From Thalassospira sp. MCCC 1A03138 (lineage in GTDB: Bacteria > Pseudomonadota > Alphaproteobacteria > Rhodospirillales > Thalassospiraceae): DNA of 64,000 bases. Positions 37,751 through 46,529 of the stretch are shown here, in pieces. Location: NCBI RefSeq assembly GCF_002115785.1, contig NZ_JFJY01000004.1:124001-188000 (forward strand), written 5' to 3'. Position 1 is the first letter of the stretch, and each line of letters starts with the position of its first letter. The notes beneath the pieces were generated by a model, which was not told the origin of the DNA, did no database searches, and worked only from the letters and a program-made list of their open reading frames with translations. A program made the position numbers and the translations under genes.

Positions 37751-38482
37751 ATGATTACGACCGGTCAAACCATAACGAACCCCGCTAGCGGTGGATTGGG
37801 CATTGTCCTGAATGTCAGGGAAGTTGCACAAACCGCTGATGGCAGGGTTTTGGCCGAATACGAAGCGCTCGAAGTTAAACTTGGCAATAAATCCGGACTT
37901 TCAAATAGTGCTTATGGTTTTGGCGATGTCTCAGCAGCCGGGGTTCGAACGCGTATTGTAGACCCAAGGACACTCACCGAAGCACAAGCTGTTGCCAGTG
38001 GCGTCAGTCGCGGCGAGTATCGCGAAGCCCGTGAGGCTAGCGAAGATAATGCCGAAAGCAATAATGCCGGCCCTAAAAACCCGGCGGATATGAGTGATGC
38101 GGAGAAGGCCGCAGTTGCGAAGCTGCAAGCTAGAGATTCGGCTGTAAAACAGGAAGAAAAGGCCCACGCAGCGGCGGCTGGCATGTATGCTTCTGCCCCG
38201 CAATATGAATATCAGATAGGGCCGGATGGAAAGGCATACGCCGTTGGCGGACATGTCGATATCGGTGTTAGCCTTGTCGGGAGCAAGGAAAACAGAGAAC
38301 GCGCCCTGGCAACCATTCAGAATGCAGCGCTTGCACCGAACGCACCATCGGGCGCCGATATGGCAGCCTTCCGAGACGCAAGTTTGCAACGCGCAGCACT
38401 TGGCAGTGATGCATCAGAAGTGATGTCGAACGATCAGCAACCGAAAAACGACGCGAACGACATTTTTTCGATTTACGCATGA
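37751..38482 (+). CDS. SprA-related putative metalloprotease-like protein
   Basis: The 243 residues show the SprA/CJM1_0395-type core: KLQARDSAVKQEEKAHAAAAGMYA followed by PQYEYQIGPDGKAYAVGGHVDIGVS. These proteins are annotated as putative metalloproteases because of the EEKAHAAA segment, but a full HExxH is not present here, so catalysis is unproven. The N-terminal part is low-complexity with no signal peptide. The family function is not established. Confidence 0.8.
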   Translation: MITTGQTITNPASGGLGIVLNVREVAQTADGRVLAEYEALEVKLGNKSGLSNSAYGFGDVSAAGVRTRIVDPRTLTEAQAVASGVSRGEYREAREASEDNAESNNAGPKNPADMSDAEKAAVAKLQARDSAVKQEEKAHAAAAGMYASAPQYEYQIGPDGKAYAVGGHVDIGVSLVGSKENRERALATIQNAALAPNAPSGADMAAFRDASLQRAALGSDASEVMSNDQQPKNDANDIFSIYA

Positions 38483-38642
38483 TTTTCTCTAGCCATATAA
38501 CTTGAGATTCAATGAAATTTACTATGCAATACGCGACAATATCTTTATCACATCACACAGAATACTATCCTCATGGATAATTCCACCCCCTGAAATCCAT
38601 CCTGCAGTTTGACAGGACATCAGAATTATTTAATGCTGCGCT

Positions 38643-38660
38643 CGCGTCCGGGGGGACGCG
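38643..38660 (+). promoter_or_regulatory. GC-rich hairpin in the leader of the response regulator gene
   Basis: CGCGTCC and GGACGCG pair perfectly around GGGG, about 110 bases before the ATG of the response regulator. There is no T-run, so it is not a simple terminator. It could be a protein-binding palindrome or an mRNA structure. Confidence 0.35.
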
Positions 38661-38768
38661 AAATTTGGAAGATGACAACTTTGCGTGTTTCCGTATGTTT
38701 GGGTGCGGGACGCGATACCGGTACCGCCTTTTGCGGGAGACGGCTAAAAACGGGTACGGCACAATAAC

Positions 38769-39422
38769 ATGAACATCCTGCTAGCGGACGACCATGACCT
38801 CGTCAGAGACGGGATCACATCCTTTCTGAAAACGGCGGCGCCAGAAGTCGAAATTGCCCAGGCAAAAGACTTTGCCGAAGCACTTTCCATCGTCGATGGC
38901 GATACGCCGGTCGAACTGACGATCCTAGATCTCAACATGCCAGGCATGAACGGGCTTTCGGGCCTGACCGTAATGCGGCAGAAACATCCGGAAATTCCGG
39001 TCGTCATTTTGTCGGGATCGGTCAAACGCAGCGATGTGCTCAATGCACTTGAACATGGTGCGTCGGGCTATTTGCCCAAAACGTTGTCTGGCAAGTCGCT
39101 GATCAATGCGCTCCGCCTGATCATGTCAGGGGAAAAATACATTCCGTCGGCACTTCTGGAAGATGATGGCAGCAACACCCGTCCGGGTGAAATTGATCTG
39201 GATGGGCTTGCTCCTGACAATCCCCTGCGTCAACTCACCAATCGGGAACGTGAAGTTCTGGCCCTGCTGACCAAAGGTCTGTCAAACAAGGAAATCGCCA
39301 AACAGCTTACGGTCCGCGAAATCACGGTGAAGGTTCACCTGACCGGTATTTTCAAAAAGCTTGGTGCCGCGAACCGTACGCAGGCAGTTAAAATAGCCAT
39401 GCAGCTTGGCTGGGAGGCCTGA
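38769..39422 (+). CDS. NarL/FixJ-family response regulator
   Basis: The 217-residue protein has a receiver domain with acidic pair ADDHD near residue 7 and phospho-acceptor Asp in LTILDLNMPGMNG. A LuxR-type helix-turn-helix follows from about residue 150 (LTNREREVLALLTKGLSNKEIAKQL, then VKVHLTGIFKKLGAANRTQAV). It is a DNA-binding output protein of a two-component system. The hybrid kinase on the opposite strand ends 62 bases away, so the two may form one system. The targets are unknown. Confidence 0.93.
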   Translation: MNILLADDHDLVRDGITSFLKTAAPEVEIAQAKDFAEALSIVDGDTPVELTILDLNMPGMNGLSGLTVMRQKHPEIPVVILSGSVKRSDVLNALEHGASGYLPKTLSGKSLINALRLIMSGEKYIPSALLEDDGSNTRPGEIDLDGLAPDNPLRQLTNREREVLALLTKGLSNKEIAKQLTVREITVKVHLTGIFKKLGAANRTQAVKIAMQLGWEA

Positions 39423-39448
39423 TTTCCGCGCATCATGCCGAAGCTTTC

Positions 39449-39479
39449 AAAACCCGGCCCCTTTGGCCGGGTTTTTTTT
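39449..39479 (+). terminator. Terminator between the response regulator and hybrid kinase genes
   Basis: AAAACCCGGCC pairs with GGCCGGGTTTT (11 bp) over a 5-base loop and is followed by more T. The A-rich left arm suggests that it also stops the convergent kinase transcript. Confidence 0.92.
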
Positions 39480-39484
39480 GTATT

Positions 39485-41443
39485 TCAGCCCGCAACGACT
39501 TCGGAAATTTCATCAAGCGTGGCCAGAAGCTCTTTCAAATCAAGCGGCTTTGCCATCACCATGACCGGCGCATCATCCCCATCCTCTGTCGGCCTGTCGG
39601 CATCCCCCGGATGACCGGTCATAACGATCACCGGCAAGGCTGGATTGCGCGAACGCAGTTCCCGAACCAGACTATTGCCATCCATCTGCGGCATCCGTAT
39701 ATCGGTGATCAGAATATCGGGCTGGACCACACCGGCCAAGGCAAGCGCATCTTCGCCGTCGCTTGCCGCCGAAACCGAGAATCCCTGCGCTTCGAGATAG
39801 GCTGCGATAATCTCCATCGCATCGATTTCATCATCGACAACCATGATCCGTAAATCGCGCGACCTTGCCCCTGGAACTTTTTCCTGCTGAGGCAGCAAGG
39901 GAGTATCATCGGATTGATCATCGTCATCCCCCTGGCTTTCGCCGATATGCGTCGCAGGCAGAACAATCTCGAAACAGGCACCGTCTCCTTCATTGCGAAC
40001 ATCAATATGCCCGCCCATTCCCTCGACGATGCCATAGCTTACCGAAAGGCCAAGCCCCGTTCCCTTTCCGACATCCTTGGTGGTAAAAAACGGATGAAAA
40101 ATAAGACCAATGGCATCTTCGGGTACACCACCGCCATTGTCATTGATGGCAATTCGAAGCACTTCCTGATCGGGGTCAAGCATTGCCGTTAACCGGATAA
40201 GCCCACCAATCCCGCCGGTATCGTCGCCATTTTCCGTGATCGCATCGCGTGCATTGGTCAACATATTGACCAGAACCTGTTCAAGCTGAACCTGACGCCC
40301 AAGCACCTGGCAACTTTGTGCAGATGGAACAACATCGACGACGATCCCCGCCAAACGGCAATCATGCTCGATCATATCCACCGCACGGGTCACCGCCCGC
40401 ATCGGGTCGAAAAGCTCGAAATCGTCTTCGTCCGGTCGACTGTATATCTGCAAATGTCGAATAATTTCGGCCATGCGCTGGGTTTGCCCGCTGATCAGGG
40501 ACAATCGCTCTCTCTGAAACGAGGGTTGAACCTTTTCAAGTTCATATTGAAGCGCGCAGGTATCAGCCGCCATCCGAATGACATTGAGCGGCTGGTTCAT
40601 TTCATGGGCGACGGATGCGGCCATTTCACCAAGGGTCGCAAGCTTCGAGGTCTGAACCAGTTGCCGTTCGATTTTGCGCTTCTCGGTCACATCCTCGGCC
40701 AGCATCAGCATGGCTGGCGCCCCTTCGTGGGTGAAGGCGATGGCGGACACTTCAAGTTCGACATTTTCGCCGTCTCCCCGTCGGCAGATGATGACGAAGT
40801 CCGCCCGCCCCGTATAACCGCCAGCGTAACGGTCGATATACTCGGTCATGATTTCGCGGCTGTCGGGATGGACCATCTCCATGAAGCTGCGCCCGACCAG
40901 TTCAGAACTGTCGTTACCATGCAGAATGGCAACGCCCTGCTGGTTGATATAGGTAATTTCCTCACCGCTCAGCACCGAAATCAGTTCCGGTGCCAGTTCC
41001 ACCAGCTTGCGATACCGTTCTTCGCTTTCCTTCAAAGCCTGCTCGGCACGCGACCGTTCAATCGCATAACGGATGGATCGGCGAATGGTCCTGCCGTCGG
41101 GGAATTCTTTGGTCAGGTAGTCTTCTGCGCCGTGCTGAAGGGCTTCAAAGGCAAGTTCCTCGTCCTTGTGCCCGGTCAGGACAACAACCGGTGCACTATG
41201 CGCGCAATCGCGAATTCGGCGAATGGTCTCAACCCCCGATGAATCGGGCAGCGTCAAATCCAGCAGGACAACATCAAACTGTCCATCAGGTGACGGATCA
41301 TTCAGCAGGGCCATGGCCGAAGCAAGATCGGACCGATGTTCGATGCCGAATTGCTCACCGGTTTCTTCCAGCAATGTTTTTACAAGAAACGCATCGCCAG
41401 GATTATCTTCGACCAGAAGGATACGAAACCGGTTTTCGGTCAT
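39485..41443 (-). CDS. Hybrid sensor histidine kinase (REC-PAS-HisKA-HATPase-REC)
   Basis: The 652 residues have no transmembrane helix, so the kinase is cytosolic. In order they show a receiver domain (1-125, VVLLDLTLPDSSG), a PAS domain (about 135-255, starting ERYRKLVELAPELISVL), HisKA with the phospho-His in SVAHEMNQPLN, HATPase with NDNGGGVPED and GKGTGLGLSVSYGIV, and a C-terminal receiver (DILITDIRMPQMDG). Input from a receiver at the N terminus means that it can be placed downstream of another kinase. It is convergent with the NarL-type regulator. Confidence 0.93.
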   Translation of the reverse strand: MTENRFRILLVEDNPGDAFLVKTLLEETGEQFGIEHRSDLASAMALLNDPSPDGQFDVVLLDLTLPDSSGVETIRRIRDCAHSAPVVVLTGHKDEELAFEALQHGAEDYLTKEFPDGRTIRRSIRYAIERSRAEQALKESEERYRKLVELAPELISVLSGEEITYINQQGVAILHGNDSSELVGRSFMEMVHPDSREIMTEYIDRYAGGYTGRADFVIICRRGDGENVELEVSAIAFTHEGAPAMLMLAEDVTEKRKIERQLVQTSKLATLGEMAASVAHEMNQPLNVIRMAADTCALQYELEKVQPSFQRERLSLISGQTQRMAEIIRHLQIYSRPDEDDFELFDPMRAVTRAVDMIEHDCRLAGIVVDVVPSAQSCQVLGRQVQLEQVLVNMLTNARDAITENGDDTGGIGGLIRLTAMLDPDQEVLRIAINDNGGGVPEDAIGLIFHPFFTTKDVGKGTGLGLSVSYGIVEGMGGHIDVRNEGDGACFEIVLPATHIGESQGDDDDQSDDTPLLPQQEKVPGARSRDLRIMVVDDEIDAMEIIAAYLEAQGFSVSAASDGEDALALAGVVQPDILITDIRMPQMDGNSLVRELRSRNPALPVIVMTGHPGDADRPTEDGDDAPVMVMAKPLDLKELLATLDEISEVVAG

Positions 41444-41519
41444 ATGGCTGGGCCCATTCGCTTCAGAATTTCAGGATTGGCGGCTCGGATCAGGCTGATT
41501 CTGCATATATTTGCCTCTG

Positions 41520-42518
41520 CTAGCAATCCTGCACATCAATCAGTAACCGCCCCCGAACCTGCCCTTTGAGGATTTTTTCACCCCACGGCAGGATATCACG
41601 AAGCCCAACCTTTGTTGTCACAGCATCCAGTTGATCCATGGGTAATTCCTGCGCCAGACGTTTCCAGGCTGTGACGCGCTTTTCATAGGGGCACATCACG
41701 GAATCAATTCCGATCAACCGGACCCCGCGCAGCAGAAATGGAATGACCGTTGCGGGCAAATCCGGCCCGCCAGCCAACCCGCAGGCGGCAACCACACCGT
41801 GATATTTCATTTCCGATAAAATATGCGCCAAGGTCGCGCTGCCGACACTGTCAATGGCACCCAACCAGCGTTCGCTCAACAACGGCTTGCTTGCATCGCT
41901 TAATTCCGACCGGTCGAGAATGGAATGCGCACCAAGGCTTCGAAGATAGTCATGCGTGTCTGCACGCCCGGTCGAGGCGGCAACACGATAACCAAGATTG
42001 GAAAGAAGACTTACTGCGACTGAACCAACGCCACCCGCCGCCCCGGTAACGAGGACTTCACCATCCTGGTCAGTTGATACGCCCTGTTCTTCAAGCGCCA
42101 TCACGGCAAGCATTGACGTAAAGCCCGCGGTGCCAATTGCCATTGCATGTGCACCATCAAGGCCATCGGGCATCGGCACCAGCCAGTCTGCATTCACGCG
42201 CGCATACTGGGCATATCCGCCCCAATGAGCTTCGCCAACCCGCCATCCCGTCAGGATAACGTCATCCCCGGCCTTGTATCGCGAATCACGGGACGAAACG
42301 ACCTCACCAGAAAAATCGACACCGGGCACATGCGGATATTCCCGAACAAGCCTTCCCTGCCCGTTCAAAATCATCCCGTCCTTGTAATTCAGGGTAGACC
42401 ATCGTACCCGAACCAGCACATCACCGTCTGGCAGATCATCAATTGCAAGATTTTGGAAATCGGCCTGAACTGCTTTTTCCTGCTGGCTCAGAACCAAGCC
42501 ACGAAATGTATCTGCCAT
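41520..42518 (-). CDS. AcuI/YhdH-family acrylyl-CoA reductase-like oxidoreductase
   Basis: This zinc-free medium-chain dehydrogenase of 332 residues uses NADPH to reduce acryloyl-CoA or related compounds. The features are DVLVRVRWSTLNYKDG, PHVPGVDFSGEVV, the Rossmann segment [23 protein letters not shown] and a closing LRGVRLIGIDSVMCP. In marine bacteria AcuI detoxifies acrylate from DMSP breakdown, but no DMSP lyase is adjacent, so that role is only a possibility. The start MADTFRG has GGGA upstream. Confidence 0.9.
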   Translation of the reverse strand: MADTFRGLVLSQQEKAVQADFQNLAIDDLPDGDVLVRVRWSTLNYKDGMILNGQGRLVREYPHVPGVDFSGEVVSSRDSRYKAGDDVILTGWRVGEAHWGGYAQYARVNADWLVPMPDGLDGAHAMAIGTAGFTSMLAVMALEEQGVSTDQDGEVLVTGAAGGVGSVAVSLLSNLGYRVAASTGRADTHDYLRSLGAHSILDRSELSDASKPLLSERWLGAIDSVGSATLAHILSEMKYHGVVAACGLAGGPDLPATVIPFLLRGVRLIGIDSVMCPYEKRVTAWKRLAQELPMDQLDAVTTKVGLRDILPWGEKILKGQVRGRLLIDVQDC

Positions 42519-42600
42519 TGTCGTATCCCGTTTAATGATGGAATTGCATCCAAGCTTAAAAGGGCAGGGCAAAGACTGTCAAAGGTGCAAAAGTAGTGTC

Positions 42601-42972
42601 TTAACCAGTGGACGGTGTGTTCAGGAAGCTATCATCGGGCCCTGTGAGCATAACAATGCCAATCAGAACCAGGATCAAAATCAGAAGATACAACCATTTA
42701 CGAGACTTTGCCGGCGTCTCAAGATTGTCGGATGCCATATCCGATTTTATGGTTGGCGGCAGGCTTTTATATGAAAGCCATCCCAACAGGGGCACGATAA
42801 CAAGGTCATCAATCCAGCCGACACCGGCAATAACGTCTGGCAAAAGATCAATTGGACTGACGAGGTAAATGATTCCGGCCAGCAAAAGAATCTTGCTTCG
42901 CAGCGGGACGTCGGATCGAAACAGGCTGCGCAACAAATTGGGAATAATCGCCCAGACAGTCGGTTTGGCCAT
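42601..42972 (-). CDS. DUF1232/YkvA-like membrane protein
   Basis: The 123-residue protein carries the DUF1232 motif YLVSPIDLLPDVIAGVGWIDDLVIVPLL in a hydrophobic N-terminal half and a second transmembrane helix (WLYLLILILVLIGIVML). The function of the family is not established. GGAG is seen before the ATG. It lies 83 bases upstream of the AcuI-like gene on the same strand. Confidence 0.85.
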   Translation of the reverse strand: MAKPTVWAIIPNLLRSLFRSDVPLRSKILLLAGIIYLVSPIDLLPDVIAGVGWIDDLVIVPLLGWLSYKSLPPTIKSDMASDNLETPAKSRKWLYLLILILVLIGIVMLTGPDDSFLNTPSTG

Positions 42973-43028
42973 TCGATACTCCAGACATTAATCCTGCATT
43001 ATCAACGCGTCAGGTCGGCTTGGCGATA

Positions 43029-43304
43029 TCAGCGACGCGCCGTATCCAGAGGAAGGCTGACCTGCATATATCCGCCGCCTATTGAACTGGCCTTTTCCAG
43101 ATCAAATGCACCGCACAGACTGCCACAAGATGCGTTATCGGCATTCCCATAACGGATGGCGTACATTTCGAACCCGGCTTTATAGGCCGGAACCGGCACA
43201 AGATTGACCTGGCTTCTCTGCTCCCCCACAGCCCCCTGAATCCAGGCCATGGAAACAGCAAACAGCAAAACAACGATCATTGTCAGATGCTCGGTACGGA
43301 TCAT
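43029..43304 (-). CDS. Hypothetical exported small protein
   Basis: The 91-residue protein is not recognised. A signal peptide (MIVVLLFAVSMAWIQGAVG) is followed by a mature part with two close Cys residues (ASCGSLCGAF). A TTG nine codons upstream also opens the frame but has no better ribosome binding site. It lies alone between the DUF1232 gene and the glycosyltransferase genes on the same strand. Confidence 0.5.
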   Translation of the reverse strand: MIRTEHLTMIVVLLFAVSMAWIQGAVGEQRSQVNLVPVPAYKAGFEMYAIRYGNADNASCGSLCGAFDLEKASSIGGGYMQVSLPLDTARR

Positions 43305-43433
43305 CTTTCTGGTCCGGAACAGTTGAAACAAAATTCACATGATAAGCAAATGCATTAACATGCGAATTGTTCCCGATTGATCGCAAACAGGATTGTCCGG
43401 ACCTTAAAATTTCAGCTTTAAGAACGCTCGCCA

Positions 43434-44366
43434 TTAAACTCTTTGCGGCTTGGCGATCGTAAGTTTCTCTGCCGCAAACAGGGGATAGCGATAATTGACC
43501 GATACCGTTTTGCCATCTGTCGTTTCAATTTCGGTTTTCACATCTCTGTCTGCCCGAATATCGTCGACACCTGACAGGTGCATTATTCCAATGGTGGCAT
43601 GCGGTTCGTTGGGTTCGACAAAAACCGATTTCTCTGCATCCCAGAATGGTTTGTGCTGGCATTGCCACATTGCATAGGCAGGCAGGTATTCGGCCTTATA
43701 TCCTTCAATGTGAATGATCTTGCCCAAAGACAACTGTTCGGCCGGGAACATCTTTCCCTTCATGGCAGCTTCAACAATAACTTCCTGCCAGCGCTTCCAG
43801 TGCGGCGCCTTTGCCGCAATCGCGAATGTCGCCGCAGACAGCACATAATGGGGAATCATTTTCTTGGCCGTCGCCCAGCCAAACGCCTTTTTGCCATTGG
43901 CGTTATAGAAGCTGCCTATTTTTCGGGGCCATCTTCCAAGCCACGAAATACGGATCGGCTTTGGATAGGATCGATCCGCTCCATTCGTGATCGCCAGACG
44001 GTCGCCTTTCGCCGCGGATCGAATGAACATCTCTACAGATGACCAGTCCTGAACCCAGGTATCACAATCCATCCACAGATATACGTCATATCCGGGGAAT
44101 ATCTCGGGGATGAAGGGGCGGCAAATACACGCCTTGAGGTATTCCTTGCCCTTTGATTTTTCTTCCGAAATGCCTTCGGGCCAATCGGGGATAACGAGCT
44201 GGTTCACCAGCGGTGACAGTTCTTCCCTCTGGGATTCAGCCAAACCCGCATCCATCACGCAGATGTCGATATTTCGGTCGACAGAGAATTGCCTGACCGA
44301 ATGCACCATTTCGATCAACAAAGGAAAATAGTTTTTGTCAGAACCTGAAACGATGGCGATCCGCAT
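43434..44366 (-). CDS. Glycosyltransferase, family 8-like
   Basis: The 310-residue protein starts with a nucleotide-sugar-binding strand (MRIAIVSGSDKNYFPLLIEMV) and has a DxD-type metal motif in YLWMDCDTWVQDW. Later segments resemble retaining GT-A enzymes of the GT8 kind. GGGGAAGC before the ATG supports the start over one 18 bases upstream. It is last of three collinear glycosyltransferase genes, so a role in lipopolysaccharide core or another surface glycan is likely. Donor and acceptor are unknown. Confidence 0.72.
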   Translation of the reverse strand: MRIAIVSGSDKNYFPLLIEMVHSVRQFSVDRNIDICVMDAGLAESQREELSPLVNQLVIPDWPEGISEEKSKGKEYLKACICRPFIPEIFPGYDVYLWMDCDTWVQDWSSVEMFIRSAAKGDRLAITNGADRSYPKPIRISWLGRWPRKIGSFYNANGKKAFGWATAKKMIPHYVLSAATFAIAAKAPHWKRWQEVIVEAAMKGKMFPAEQLSLGKIIHIEGYKAEYLPAYAMWQCQHKPFWDAEKSVFVEPNEPHATIGIMHLSGVDDIRADRDVKTEIETTDGKTVSVNYRYPLFAAEKLTIAKPQRV

Positions 44367-44393
44367 GCTTCCCCGCTTAAACAAACCGATAAT

Positions 44394-45338
44394 TTATTTT
44401 AAAAACTTACATGAAAATTCAAAAACTTTGTCAACAGACAGGTCCGTCATCAAAGACTTCTGAGATTTCCAGTCGACACCGTCAGCCACAATCTGATCAT
44501 AATTGCGATCCGTGCAGACATAAGCTGTCTTCTTACCATATGGCGCATAGTTTTCCGGTCGGGACGGACCAAAAAGCCCCACGGTGGGAGAACCGGAAGC
44601 CGCCGCCATATGCATCAAACCGGAATCATTACCGATATAAAGATCTGCCTTCTCCAGGCAGGCTTGCACGGTCAATAAATGCTCACTTCCAAAAACAACA
44701 GTTCTGCGATCATCCGCAATGGATGAAATCAGTTCCTGCGCCTTCTCGATTTCAGAAGGTGCACCAACCAGCAAAACATGCGCATCCGGCAAAGGACCCG
44801 TTATAGACGTCAGCCGCCCGACAAGGTCCTGAAAACGATCTATCGGCCACATCTTTCCTCCCCAGTTTGCCGTTGGACCAACCACAAGAAGCGGCCGCCC
44901 GGCAAAAGAGGAAAGAATTTCCTGAGCCCGTTTCACATGTCTCGGATCAAGCCAGATTTTGGGATTTAGAGGACGATCAACACCGATCAGACGTGCAAGC
45001 TGCTCTACCCGGTGGACACTGTCATCGTTGCCTTTGAGCACCACCCGCTTCCAGCCCGGCAACACATAAGCCGTCGCACTGCCGCGCAGATCGACGATGA
45101 TGTCCCACCAGCGAAACGCGACCGACTTCCAAAGCTTCCACCAATGGCCGCCGCGTTTCTGCTTTGGCATTTCAATGATGCGCTCAAGCCCTGGTACCGC
45201 TTCAAAAATCGGGGCGGCGACCGGGCCGCAGGCAACCGTTACCTTGATGCCGGGATAGGTTTCGACATAGTGGCGCAGCACCGATGTCGAAAGAACGGCA
45301 TCGCCGAGCCGGTTCGAGGTGATGAACAGTAACCGCAC
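44394..45338 (-). CDS. Glycosyltransferase family 9 (heptosyltransferase-like)
   Basis: GT-B enzyme of 314 residues. The N terminus LLFITSNRLGDAVLSTSVLRHY is the acceptor-binding motif of ADP-heptose:LPS heptosyltransferases. The C-terminal half has GPTANWGGKMWP and DLYIGNDSGLMHMAAASGSPTVGLFGPSRP, the nucleotide-sugar site. The start is GTG right after the stop of the upstream glycosyltransferase gene. It probably adds heptose or another sugar to the LPS inner core. Confidence 0.92.
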   Translation of the reverse strand: MRLLFITSNRLGDAVLSTSVLRHYVETYPGIKVTVACGPVAAPIFEAVPGLERIIEMPKQKRGGHWWKLWKSVAFRWWDIIVDLRGSATAYVLPGWKRVVLKGNDDSVHRVEQLARLIGVDRPLNPKIWLDPRHVKRAQEILSSFAGRPLLVVGPTANWGGKMWPIDRFQDLVGRLTSITGPLPDAHVLLVGAPSEIEKAQELISSIADDRRTVVFGSEHLLTVQACLEKADLYIGNDSGLMHMAAASGSPTVGLFGPSRPENYAPYGKKTAYVCTDRNYDQIVADGVDWKSQKSLMTDLSVDKVFEFSCKFLK

Positions 45339-45341
45339 GGT

Positions 45342-46382
45342 TTAAAGTTTCTCCAGCTCGCCTGCCACGTTAAGCCATTCACGACGGCTGTTACGGGCCG
45401 CTTCGGACTGGCTGGCAAAAATCTGCCGGTCTGCCAGCAACTGCATCACCAGATTGCCATAGGCGGTTTCATCGGGAACGATATAGCCGGTCTTGCCGTT
45501 TTCAACCCGCGCCTTGGCAATCCCGCCATAGGACACAACCGGGGTTGCCGCGGCCAGCGCATCGTAAATCCATTGGCCGACCTGATCATTGCCGTATTTG
45601 CCGTGATGCAGGAAGGCACGCGCGGTTGCGATACGTTCGGCCATGTCGGCCTCGGGCATCGGGTGACAAACGCGGACACCCTTGTCGATGTTATCGCGCA
45701 CCATATCGACGAGTTCTTCGGAAACATCGTCATTTTCGCCCGCCATCGCCGAGAACAGGTCGGCAGCATAGATTTCCAGAATGGCACCGGGTACTTTGGG
45801 CGCGACATAAGCCGACCAGATGCGGATGATCTGGGCAATGCCGGTTTTGCTGTTGGCAACCGTCACGGCAAGATCTTCGCGGCTCTCGAACGCCCAATGC
45901 ATGTTTGACGCCATGGCAAAGGCCGGGCACGCGCCTGGTGCAATCACAATCGGGCGTTTGGCGGTATCGCCATCAAACGCCTTGCCCTGATCTTCATGGG
46001 GGAAGATCACCTGCGCGCCGGTTTCAAGCAACGCCAGCCGTGCCTTATCCGCATTCAGATCGGATGCCATGCCATCAAACCAAAGCCAGCAGTCGCTACC
46101 TTCGGGGATTGACGGATGACGCAGCAGCTCCGCATCGCGCCACACCAGAACCCGATCCACCGGGTCGCCACCAAAGGGCGGCATGGCACTGTCAAGCTGA
46201 CGCCAGGCAACGCCATGATGATCAAGGTCGATGCCACCATTCCGGCGGGCTTCAACCTTGTGGCCACGGGCAACAAGGGCCTCGGCCAGCGCGATAAATC
46301 CGCGTTGGCGCGATCCCAGCGGGCGGGCTTCACGATCCTTGGGATCAAAGCCGATGGAACGATCAAGCATCAATATTTTCAT
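45342..46382 (-). CDS. Glycosyltransferase, GT-B fold (family 4/1-like)
   Basis: From MKILMLDRSIGFDPKD, 346 residues. The early GSRQRGFIALAEALVARGHKVEARRNGG fits a GT-B N-terminal domain. The C-terminal motif PMPEADMAERIATARAFLHHGKYGNDQVGQWIYDALAAATPVVSYGG is the donor-binding region with the usual late Glu replaced by other residues. The frame is open 120 bases further up, but that leader is not protein-like. It is first of three glycosyltransferase genes and divergent from ygfZ. Confidence 0.82.
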   Translation of the reverse strand: MKILMLDRSIGFDPKDREARPLGSRQRGFIALAEALVARGHKVEARRNGGIDLDHHGVAWRQLDSAMPPFGGDPVDRVLVWRDAELLRHPSIPEGSDCWLWFDGMASDLNADKARLALLETGAQVIFPHEDQGKAFDGDTAKRPIVIAPGACPAFAMASNMHWAFESREDLAVTVANSKTGIAQIIRIWSAYVAPKVPGAILEIYAADLFSAMAGENDDVSEELVDMVRDNIDKGVRVCHPMPEADMAERIATARAFLHHGKYGNDQVGQWIYDALAAATPVVSYGGIAKARVENGKTGYIVPDETAYGNLVMQLLADRQIFASQSEAARNSRREWLNVAGELEKL

Positions 46383-46529
46383 ACATTGCGTTCTATCGGT
46401 TCCCGCGCAATTTATGAAGGCTTTTCTTGCGGCGGGTTGCTTTGCCTTTGCCAAACCACCCCTTGCCAAATCCCGGTCATTGCCCCACATTTCGGCCAAC
46501 AATTCCGATAAACCGGAGCCATAAGAATT

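Noticed and set aside
41520-42518. DMSP-degradation gene cluster
   Set aside because: AcuI-like reductases occur in acrylate detoxification, but no DMSP lyase, demethylase or acuH gene is nearby, so the pathway is not supported here.
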